DNA from: Opitutia bacterium
Lineage (GTDB): Bacteria; Verrucomicrobiota; Verrucomicrobiae; Opitutales; Opitutaceae
DNA length: 38,093 bases
Assembly (NCBI GenBank): GCA_947442255.1
Contig: CANEVO010000030.1
Location: 1 to 38,093, forward strand
Direction: 5' to 3'
Each line of letters opens with the position of its first letter. Within the stretch, counting starts at the first letter, position 1. The position numbers were made by a program, and so were the translations under genes. A model generated the notes under the pieces. The model made no database searches. It saw only the letters and a list, made by a program, of their open reading frames with translations, and was not told where the DNA came from. This document shows, piece after piece, positions 32,337-38,093 of this stretch.

Positions 32337-33506
32337 ATGTCCGCGCATCCCCCTGCCCAAGCTTACCACAAGGATCATCCGTTTCTCGCGAAACTCACGG
32401 AAATCCGGCTGCTTAACAAGCCGGGGTCCGCGAAGGAAACGCGCCACCTGGTCGTCAATCTTGCCGGCAGTGGCCTGACCTATACCACCGGCGATTCCCT
32501 CGGGGTTTTTCCCGTCAATCGGCCTGCGGAGGTGGAGGAAATTTTGCAACGGCTCGGCGCGACGGGAGCGGAGCTGGTTTCACCGGTGGCCCTGCGGCTG
32601 CCGGAACCGATAGCGCTGCGGCAAGCCCTCGAGGCTCGATTGGCCCTGTCCAAGCCGACGCGCAAAGTCATTGAGGTGCTTGCCACCAAGGTCACGGATC
32701 CGGCCGGGAGCGCGAAATTGGCGGGTTTACTCGCGCCTGAGGCCAAGGACTTGCTCACGTCATTCCTCGAGCAACGGGAATTTGTGGATCTGCTGACGGA
32801 GTTTCCGGGAGCGCATTTTGCGCCCCAGGAATTCGTCGACTTACTCCGCAAATTGATGCCGCGGCTCTACTCGATCGCGTCGGCTCCGCAGGTGCATCCC
32901 GCCGACGTTCACCTCACCGTGGCGATCGTCCGCTACCAGACGAATCATCGTGATCGCGTCGGAGTCTGCTCGAGTTTTCTCTCGGATCGGGCGCCGGTTG
33001 GCCAGCCGGTCGTGCCGGTTTTCGTGTCGCACTCCCATTTCGGTCCGCCCGAAGACGGAGCGAAAGACTGCATCATGGTCGGGCCGGGAACCGGGATCGC
33101 GCCGTTTCGCGCCTACTTGCAGGAGCGGGTGGCTACGGGCGCGACCGGCCGCAACTGGATCTTTTTTGGCGATCAGCGGCGGGGGACCGATTTCCTCTAC
33201 GAGGAGGAGTGGCAGCGTTATCTGGCCAACGGCCAGCTGGCGCGCATCGACTCGGCATTTTCCCGCGATCAGCTGCTCAAGGTCTACGTGCAGGACCGCA
33301 TGCGCGAAAATGCCGCCGAACTCTGGGCGTGGCTCCAGGGCGGAGCTTATTTTTACGTCTGCGGCGATGCGAAGCGGATGGCGAAGGATGTCGATGTGGC
33401 GCTACACGAAATTATCGCGAAGCAGGGCGGAATGACGCCGGAACAGGCGGTCGAATACGTGAAGCAACTCAAAAAAGATAAGCGCTATCAGCGCGACGTG
33501 TATTGA
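32337..33506 (+). CDS. CysJ-like FAD/NADPH reductase without flavodoxin domain
   Basis: A 389-residue member of the diflavin reductase family reduced to its FAD and NADP parts, resembling the C-terminal two-thirds of sulfite reductase flavoprotein CysJ. The FAD-binding RxYS is PRLYSIASAPQ (R176 to S179), with GVCSSFL (209-215) as the pyrophosphate loop. NADP binding is at MVGPGTGIAPFRAYLQER (247-264) and FFGDQRRGTDFLYEEEW; YFYVCGDAKRMAKDVDVAL is the late NADP motif, and the protein ends in an aromatic Tyr. The FMN-binding flavodoxin domain is missing at the N-terminus, where the residue SAHPPAQAYHKDHPFLAKLT leads directly into the linker. Electrons would go to a separate protein, perhaps a flavodoxin or a sulfite reductase subunit; none is in the window. 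It diverges from the pseudouridine synthase gene. Confidence 0.9.
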   Translation: MSAHPPAQAYHKDHPFLAKLTEIRLLNKPGSAKETRHLVVNLAGSGLTYTTGDSLGVFPVNRPAEVEEILQRLGATGAELVSPVALRLPEPIALRQALEARLALSKPTRKVIEVLATKVTDPAGSAKLAGLLAPEAKDLLTSFLEQREFVDLLTEFPGAHFAPQEFVDLLRKLMPRLYSIASAPQVHPADVHLTVAIVRYQTNHRDRVGVCSSFLSDRAPVGQPVVPVFVSHSHFGPPEDGAKDCIMVGPGTGIAPFRAYLQERVATGATGRNWIFFGDQRRGTDFLYEEEWQRYLANGQLARIDSAFSRDQLLKVYVQDRMRENAAELWAWLQGGAYFYVCGDAKRMAKDVDVALHEIIAKQGGMTPEQAVEYVKQLKKDKRYQRDVY

Positions 33507-33601
33507 GCGGAAACGGCGGACGGAACGCAGCACGAGTGTGCCGGCCCGGCTGAATTTTCTCCTCGCAACGCGCCGTCGGCTACCCGCAATTTTTCGTCTG
33601 C

Positions 33602-34351
33602 ATGCTCACCTTTAACAATCGTACCGCCCTCGTCACCGGTGCCGGCCGGGGTATCGGGAAGGCCATCGCCGAAACGCTCGCCCGGCATGGCGTGACTGTC
33701 ATCTGTGTCTCGAAATCCGCCGATTCGTGCGGAGCGGCGGCGGCGGCGATCAATGCTGGCGGCGGAAAAGCCAGGGCGCTGGCCGTCGACGTGGCGGATG
33801 GGGCGGCGATCGCGCAGGCGGCCGAACAACTGCTCAAGGAATTTCCCGCCATCGACATCCTCGTGAACAATGCGGGCATCACGCGCGATGGCCTGCTGTT
33901 TCGGATGAGCGATGTCGATTGGAACGATGTCATTGCCACGAACCTGACGAGCTGCTTCCACTGGACGAAACTGCTTGGCCGGCCCATGACCCGTGCGCGT
34001 TGGGGCCGAATCGTTAATATCACCTCGGTTAGCGGAATCATGGGTAACGCGGGTCAGGCTAACTATTCGGCGGCGAAGGCGGGAATGATTGGTCTGACGA
34101 AGACGCTGGCGCGTGAGTTCGCGGGGCGAACCGTCACCGTCAACGCCGTGGCGCCGGGCTTCATCAAGACAGACATGACGACTGAGTTCGTGAACAATCC
34201 GGAAGTATCGGCCAAGATTCTGGAGGCGGTGCCGCTCAAGCGTTTTGGAGAGGCCGCCGATATCGCCAACGCGACCGCCTTTCTCTGCTCCGAGGAAGCA
34301 GGATACATCACCGGACAGGTTTTTTCCGTTGACGGCGGCATGGCGATGTGA
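33602..34351 (+). CDS. fabG: 3-oxoacyl-[acyl-carrier-protein] reductase
   Basis: A 249-residue short-chain dehydrogenase of the fatty-acid elongation cycle, reducing 3-oxoacyl-ACP with NADPH. The cofactor loop is VTGAGRGIGKAIAETLA (11-27), then DILVNNAGITRDGLLFRM (85-102). The catalytic triad is Ser142 in NITSVSGIMGN, Tyr155 and Lys159 in YSAAKAGMIG. AVAPGFIKTDMT and ITGQVFSVDGGMAM are FabG-typical. It is followed 39 bases later by acpP, and then fabF, a common fatty-acid synthesis order (fabG-acpP-fabF). No anomalies. Confidence 0.97.
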   Translation: MLTFNNRTALVTGAGRGIGKAIAETLARHGVTVICVSKSADSCGAAAAAINAGGGKARALAVDVADGAAIAQAAEQLLKEFPAIDILVNNAGITRDGLLFRMSDVDWNDVIATNLTSCFHWTKLLGRPMTRARWGRIVNITSVSGIMGNAGQANYSAAKAGMIGLTKTLAREFAGRTVTVNAVAPGFIKTDMTTEFVNNPEVSAKILEAVPLKRFGEAADIANATAFLCSEEAGYITGQVFSVDGGMAM

Positions 34352-34390
34352 AGACTTCGCACGAACACCTTTCCGTTCCCTTCCCGTAAA

Positions 34391-34654
34391 ATGGACGATC
34401 AAAAAACCATCGAACAACGCGTCAAAGAGATCATTGTCAATCAGCTCAGCGTCAACGAAGAGCAGATTACTCCGACCGCCTCTTTTCTCGACGATCTCGG
34501 CGCTGATTCGCTTGATACGGTCGAGTTGATCATGGCTTTTGAGGAAGAATTTAAGGACGAGATCAAAGGCGAGATTCCCGAATCCGACGCGGAAAAGCTT
34601 CAAACCGTCGGCCAAGTCATCGAGTACATCAAGGCCAAGGCGGGTCCGGCTTAA
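34391..34654 (+). CDS. acpP: Acyl carrier protein
   Basis: An 87-residue acidic helical protein carrying the growing acyl chain on a 4'-phosphopantetheine arm. The attachment serine is Ser40 in [20 protein letters not shown], the signature helix-II motif. [20 protein letters not shown] starts helix I, and [16 protein letters not shown] is the usual C-terminal helix. The length is normal (about 78-90). Located between fabG and fabF. A strong terminator directly follows, which may allow high ACP output independent of fabF. Confidence 0.98.
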   Translation: MDDQKTIEQRVKEIIVNQLSVNEEQITPTASFLDDLGADSLDTVELIMAFEEEFKDEIKGEIPESDAEKLQTVGQVIEYIKAKAGPA

Positions 34655-34672
34655 CTCCCGGTTGTTTCGTTT

Positions 34673-34721
34673 GGCGTTCTGCCCGTTTCCCTCGTGGAAA
34701 TGTCTGGCAGAACGCCTTTTT
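34673..34721 (+). terminator. Strong terminator between acpP and fabF
   Basis: GGCGTTCTGCC (34673-34683) pairs perfectly with GGCAGAACGCC (34706-34716); inside, TTTCC (34686-34690) pairs with GGAAA (34696-34700) around CTCGT. Five T residues follow (34717-34721). It ends the fabG-acpP transcript 19 bases after the acpP stop and only 33 bases before the fabF start codon. Confidence 0.92.
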
Positions 34722-34754
34722 GTTTTCTGAGATTGGTGTCTTTAATCCTTGTTT

Positions 34755-36005
34755 ATGGAAACCCTCTCGTCCTCCCGCCGTGTGGTAGTCACCGGCCTCG
34801 GAGTGGTGACTTCAATCGGTCATGACGTCGATTCGTTCTGGGCTGGGTTGCTCGCGGGCCGGTCCGGCGTGAAACGCGTAACGCTTTTTGATCCGAAGGA
34901 CTACGCCAGTCAGATCGGGGCCGAGGTCCGGGACTGGGATCCGGCGCAGCACATGGACCCCAAAGAGGTGCGGCGCAACGACCGCTATACTCATTTTGGC
35001 TTCGTGGCGGCGAAGCAAGCTGTGGTGGATTCGGGCTTGGAAATGGCGCGGGAAGACGGGGATCGCGTCGGTGTGATCATCGGGTCTGGCATTGGTGGTA
35101 TGTACACCTACGAGTCGCAGTTGAAAGTGCTGGCCGAGCGCGGGTCGCGGCGGGTGTCGCCGTTCACGATCCCGGCCCTCATCGGCAACATTTGCGGCGG
35201 GCTGGTGGCGATCGAATTTGGGGCGCGCGGACCGAATTTTGGCGTGGTTTCGGCGTGTGCGACCGGCACGCATGCGCTGGGCGAAGCCGCGCACGCGATT
35301 CGCCGGGGCGATGCCGACGTCATGATTGCGGGGGGCAGCGAGGCGGCAATCACGCCGTTTGCCTACGCGAGCTTCTGTGCGATGAAGGCCATGAGCACGC
35401 ACAACGCCGCACCGGGAAAAGCGAGCCGGCCTTTCGACCGGAATCGCGACGGTTTCATCATGGGTGAGGGGGCCGGAGTCGTGGTGCTGGAGTCGCTGGA
35501 GCACGCCCGTGCCCGCGGCGCCCGGATTTATTGTGAACTCGCGGGCTACGCAGCGACGTGTGACGCCTTTCACATCACCCAGCCCGATCCCGAGGGGAAG
35601 GGACTGTCGATGGCGATGAAGCGCGCCCTCGCCAGCGCGGCGGTCGGGCCGGAACAGATCAACTACATCAACGCGCACGGCACCTCGACTCCCTACAACG
35701 ATAAATTTGAAACGCTCGCGATCAAGAAGGTGTTTGGCTCGCATGCCCGCACCGTTCCGATCAGCTCCACAAAATCCATGACGGGGCATCTACTCGGCGC
35801 GGCCGGCGGCATAGAATCGGTGATCTGTGTGAAAACGATCCAGTCGCAGATGATCGCCCCGACGATCAACCTCGAAGAGCCTGATCCCGACTGCGACCTC
35901 GACTACGTGCCGAACGTTGCGCGGTCGGCGCCGGTCCGGACCGTTTTGAGCAACAATCTTGGATTTGGCGGACAGAATGCGGCGATCGTATTTCGGGCGC
36001 TGTAG
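34755..36005 (+). CDS. fabF: 3-oxoacyl-[acyl-carrier-protein] synthase II
   Basis: A 416-residue condensing enzyme (KAS II) that elongates acyl-ACP with malonyl-ACP. The N-terminus RRVVVTGLGVVTSIGHDVDS is the FabF opening. The catalytic triad is Cys168 in VSACATGTHALGEAAH, His308 in NAHGTSTPYND and His345 in KSMTGHLLGAAGG, all present. GGSEAAITPFAYASFCAMKA and FDRNRDGFIMGEGAGVVVLE match FabF rather than FabB. ATG 34755 is preferred over the TTG at 34749. No obvious ribosome-binding site. It lies just downstream of the acpP terminator and is followed by another terminator-like hairpin at 36159. Confidence 0.97.
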   Translation: METLSSSRRVVVTGLGVVTSIGHDVDSFWAGLLAGRSGVKRVTLFDPKDYASQIGAEVRDWDPAQHMDPKEVRRNDRYTHFGFVAAKQAVVDSGLEMAREDGDRVGVIIGSGIGGMYTYESQLKVLAERGSRRVSPFTIPALIGNICGGLVAIEFGARGPNFGVVSACATGTHALGEAAHAIRRGDADVMIAGGSEAAITPFAYASFCAMKAMSTHNAAPGKASRPFDRNRDGFIMGEGAGVVVLESLEHARARGARIYCELAGYAATCDAFHITQPDPEGKGLSMAMKRALASAAVGPEQINYINAHGTSTPYNDKFETLAIKKVFGSHARTVPISSTKSMTGHLLGAAGGIESVICVKTIQSQMIAPTINLEEPDPDCDLDYVPNVARSAPVRTVLSNNLGFGGQNAAIVFRAL

Positions 36006-36094
36006 CCCGACCGCCCGGAGTTAATCCTCCGTTCCCGCCTGCGGGCGCGCTTGCCGTGGCTGGCGTCAGAAGGCCCGAAGGGTAAAAACGGTGG

Positions 36095-36670
36095 ATGAAA
36101 TCGACGCGCGAGTTCACGGGATTCCCGCTGGCCTGTCCCTCGAACTCCGCCATCCTCGGCCGGGTAAGCCGGCTTTTTTATGTGCTGTTGCTCGGTGGTT
36201 TTCTCGGATGTGGTCGTCGCGAGGGGATGGTTCGCAATGGCGTGCAACCCACCCGGGACGAGATCTGGTCCGCGATCCAGCCGCCAAGCACGGCGCTATC
36301 AGATGGAGCCGGCGTTCATCAATACTTTGGTCGCGGCTGAATCGAATTTCGAGGCTTGGGCGTAAAACGGCGAGGCGCGCGGGCTCATGCAGCCAAAGCC
36401 CGGCGCATGGCGGGCGGTTTCGGCCGCCCCTTACGAGACCGCCGTATGGGATTGGCGGCAAAATATCGAGGTGGGCGTAGACTATCTGGCCTACTGCCGC
36501 AGTTATCTGCACCGGAAAACGACGTTTTCCTGCCCTCGGCTGCTCCCGGCCTTTCACTACGGGATAAGCTATCTCGAAGCCCGTGATTTCGATGTGCGCC
36601 GCGCGCCGGTTCCGGACAACGAGATCTATCGCGCGCTTTGGCGGGGAAATCTTGCGCCCGGTGCCGCCAC
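36095..36670 (+). pseudogene. Decayed lytic transglycosylase lipoprotein gene
   Basis: The remains of a soluble lytic murein transglycosylase (SLT family). A first frame gives a lipoprotein signal (RLFYVLLLGGFLGCGRREG, lipobox Cys) and TRDEIWSAIQPP. One extra A at about 36286-36287 shifts the frame. In the new frame RRYQMEPAFINTLVAAESNF contains the catalytic Glu in AAESNF. A TAA at 36363-36365 interrupts it, and the same frame continues NGEARGLMQPKPGAWRAVS, TAVWDWRQNIEVGVDYLAYC, AFHYGISYLEARDFDV and DNEIYRALWRGNL. These are clear SLT-family matches. So one single-base insertion and one nonsense change inactivate the gene unless they are sequencing errors. It lies between fabF and the convergent ctaG gene; a trailing open frame runs past its end. 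Confidence 0.85.
36159..36179 (+). terminator. Terminator-like hairpin downstream of fabF
   Basis: GCCGG (36159-36163) pairs with CCGGC (36169-36173) around GTAAG, followed by six T residues (36174-36179). It sits 154 bases after the fabF stop and inside the leader part of the lytic transglycosylase pseudogene. It may end the fabF transcript. The stem is short, so moderate strength only. Confidence 0.6.
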
Positions 36671-36775
36671 CTCGCTCATCTGCGCCGTAGCACCTCGGGC
36701 GCGACCAGATCAATCGCCTGGCCCTCCGGCGATCGCGCTTGCGGCGAAGTGTGCCGAAAGGGCCGAACTCGCGGA

Positions 36776-37582
36776 TCAACTCTGCTTCCGCTCCGCATGG
36801 CCGGGCCGGCTATCGGACTGGTACCAACGGTAGAAAATAATCGCGAATGCAACCCCGGTAACGCCGATACCGACGAGTTTCATGGCGGAGCCGGCGAGCA
36901 GCTGGTCATCGGCCGCGGAGAAGTTCGCAAACAGCCGGGGCGCGAATTCGTAGGTGGGGTAGAGGATATCGCTTGAAAACGTGATGTAGGCAAAGACCGG
37001 GGTCATCGCGATCACCATCCCGGTGAGGTAGAGCATCTGTGCGCCGAAGCGGACGGGAGGAAATACGCGGGACGGGCTCAGCAACGGCCACCAATAGAAG
37101 AGGGCGGCAGTGAAGAAGCTCACATGCTCGGCGACATGCACGAGCTTGTTCTGGAGTGCCAGGTCGTAGGCGCTGGGCACGTGCCAAAGACTGATGCTGA
37201 GAGTATAGACCAATCCGCAGATGAGCGGGTGTGCAAGAAATCGACCCGGTCCGCGCAAGCCCGGCCGGTCGAGCGCGGCATCGACCATCCATTGGGGCAG
37301 CCCGAGGAGAAAAAGGATGGCGGCGGGGTAGATCAGCAACTGGTGCTGCAGCATGTGGGCGCTGAAAAGAAAACGTTCGCCGATCTGGTCCAGCGGCGAG
37401 CCTACCGCCAGATAAAAGACAAGGAGCGACCCGTAGAAATACCACGCCTGCCGACGGGGGTAGCACGACGCCGGTGCCAGTCGTGAACGCAAGGGCCCGG
37501 CCAGCACGGCCCAGAGCCAGCCGAGAAAAACCAGCCCGCCGACAAGGTACGGCTCGTTGTGCCAATGGCGCCAGTCAATCAT
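36776..37582 (-). CDS. ctaG: CtaG-type cytochrome c oxidase assembly protein
   Basis: A 268-residue polytopic membrane protein of the Caa3_CtaG family (PF09678 type), needed for maturation of caa3 oxidase, probably copper insertion into subunit I. Typical segments are AWYFYGSLLVFYLAVGSPLD, FSAHMLQHQLLIYPAAILFL and GLPQWMVDAAL. WHVPSAYDLALQNKLVHVAE and HVSFFTAALFYWWPLL are the conserved His-containing helices, followed by TPVFAYITFSSDILYPTYE and DDQLLAGSAMKLVG. About seven helices are expected. It is transcribed leftwards and is separated from the subunit IV gene by a terminator, so it should have its own promoter in the 37583-37656 stretch. Its end overlaps the trailing open frame beyond the pseudogene, without conflict. 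Confidence 0.92.
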   Translation of the reverse strand: MIDWRHWHNEPYLVGGLVFLGWLWAVLAGPLRSRLAPASCYPRRQAWYFYGSLLVFYLAVGSPLDQIGERFLFSAHMLQHQLLIYPAAILFLLGLPQWMVDAALDRPGLRGPGRFLAHPLICGLVYTLSISLWHVPSAYDLALQNKLVHVAEHVSFFTAALFYWWPLLSPSRVFPPVRFGAQMLYLTGMVIAMTPVFAYITFSSDILYPTYEFAPRLFANFSAADDQLLAGSAMKLVGIGVTGVAFAIIFYRWYQSDSRPGHAERKQS

Positions 37583-37656
37583 GAAGCGGGAAGGCTAACC
37601 CGGAGACGAATCCGGATAAACAAAGATCGTGGTCGGATCCGTGGGCGGGCGTTGTA

Positions 37657-37685
37657 AACAAAAACGGCGGCCGAGGTGGCCGCCG
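37657..37685 (-). terminator. Terminator after oxidase subunit IV gene
   Basis: On the plus strand CGGCGGCC (37665-37672) and GGCCGCCG (37678-37685) form a perfect eight-base inverted repeat around GAGGT. Read leftwards it is followed by GTTTTTGTTT (complement of 37655-37664), a good T-tract. It lies 27 bases beyond the subunit IV stop codon and ends the oxidase transcript before ctaG. Confidence 0.9.
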
Positions 37686-37712
37686 GGTGCAGGAGGGAGA
37701 TCGACGCGACGC

Positions 37713-38054
37713 TCAGGTGGGGAGCGGCAGGCTGGCTTCGGCTGCGAAGAGGGCGAGCAGGGCCCACATCGTGCCACCGGCGAGAATCAGACCGATGAAA
37801 AACAGGATGGTGCAGAACGGTTTGTCCCACCGCAGATGCATGAAGTAAAAAATAACGAACATGAATTTAACCGTGGAAAGAACGACCAGCGCGGTTACGA
37901 GAATCCATTTCGCGAACGGGACGTAAACGATGACGATCTCGATACCGGTGATGACCGCGAGGAGCATCGCAATCTGCACGTAGATTTGGAATTTGCTCTC
38001 GTCGTGACCGTGATGGTCGGCGTGAGCTGAAATAGCGGAGGCGGGTGCGCTCAT
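37713..38054 (-). CDS. Cytochrome c oxidase subunit IV (CoxD/CyoD-like)
   Basis: A 113-residue protein of the prokaryotic cytochrome c oxidase subunit IV family (COX4_pro), a small three-helix subunit of aa3, caa3 or bo3 enzymes. After a His-rich N-terminus (HADHHGHDESKFQ), helix one is IAMLLAVITGIEIVIVYV, helix two is WILVTALVVLSTVKFMFVIF with the diagnostic YFMHLRWDKP, and helix three is ILFFIGLILAGGTMWALLAL. It probably ends an operon whose catalytic genes (subunits I to III) lie just beyond base 38054, because this gene usually follows coxC. Together with ctaG it implies a real caa3-type oxidase near the ACIII operon. Confidence 0.92.
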   Translation of the reverse strand: MSAPASAISAHADHHGHDESKFQIYVQIAMLLAVITGIEIVIVYVPFAKWILVTALVVLSTVKFMFVIFYFMHLRWDKPFCTILFFIGLILAGGTMWALLALFAAEASLPLPT

Positions 38055-38093
38055 GGATGGCAGGGGCTGGAAAAGGCTGGGAGAATAAAATCC

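Noticed and set aside
36095..36670. Programmed frameshifting to make an intact transglycosylase
   Set aside because: There is no slippery heptamer at 36286, and a separate in-frame TAA would still block translation.
1..38093. tRNA, rRNA, CRISPR, insertion sequences or prophage
   Set aside because: I saw no cloverleaf-like segments, direct-repeat arrays, transposase or integrase motifs.

Overview
The window is high-GC DNA with tightly packed genes, many joined by ATGA or GTGA stop/start overlaps. The gene content suggests a Gram-negative member of the Verrucomicrobiota, most likely Opitutaceae-like. Pointers are a complete alternative complex III (ACIII) operon followed by cbb3-oxidase-like genes, an LPS heptose pathway gene, and a caa3-type oxidase locus at the right edge. 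This placement is inference from gene families, not from a marker gene.

Region 1 (1-10560, minus strand) is a surface-polysaccharide cluster read leftwards. In order it encodes a methyltransferase/GT2 fusion, a DegT-type sugar aminotransferase, a Wzm-like ABC-2 permease, a methyltransferase, a sulfotransferase, a double methyltransferase, a GT9/GT2 fusion, a GT4 glycosyltransferase and a GT2 glycosyltransferase cut by the window edge. Together these look like the means to build, modify (methyl, sulfate, amino sugar) and export a glycan. The ATPase partner of the permease (Wzt) is not in view.

Region 2 (10737-15428, plus strand) diverges from region 1 around a strong palindrome. It encodes a tripartite exporter: TolC-like outer-membrane factor, HlyD-like adaptor, FtsX/MacB-type permease and LolD-like ATPase.

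Region 3 (about 15454-27058, plus strand) is the respiratory operon: actA, actB, actC, actD, actE, actF, a small one-TM protein, then homologues of CcoN and CcoO and a membrane-anchored monohaem cytochrome c, closed by a strong terminator. The CcoN homologue has lost nearly every haem and CuB ligand of a haem-copper oxidase as well as the active-site tyrosine. It therefore cannot be a canonical oxygen reductase. The CcoO homologue has His where the axial Met is expected. This 'ACIII plus dead-CcoN plus live cytochromes' module is the most interesting system here. I infer an electron-transfer or scaffold role between ACIII and a real oxidase, possibly the caa3 enzyme whose CtaG and subunit IV genes sit at 36776-38054.

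Region 4 (27094-32155, minus strand) holds housekeeping genes: hldD, proC, a drastically shortened receiver/kinase remnant, folD, an exported SH3-like protein and an RsuA/RluB-type pseudouridine synthase. Region 5 (32337-36005, plus strand) holds a CysJ-like diflavin-type reductase without its flavodoxin part, then fabG, acpP and fabF for fatty-acid synthesis. Region 6 (about 36095-36670) is a decayed lytic transglycosylase lipoprotein gene with one frameshift and one nonsense codon. Region 7 (36776-38054, minus strand) holds ctaG and a cytochrome oxidase subunit IV gene separated by a terminator.

I saw no rRNA, tRNA, CRISPR array, insertion sequence or phage genes.
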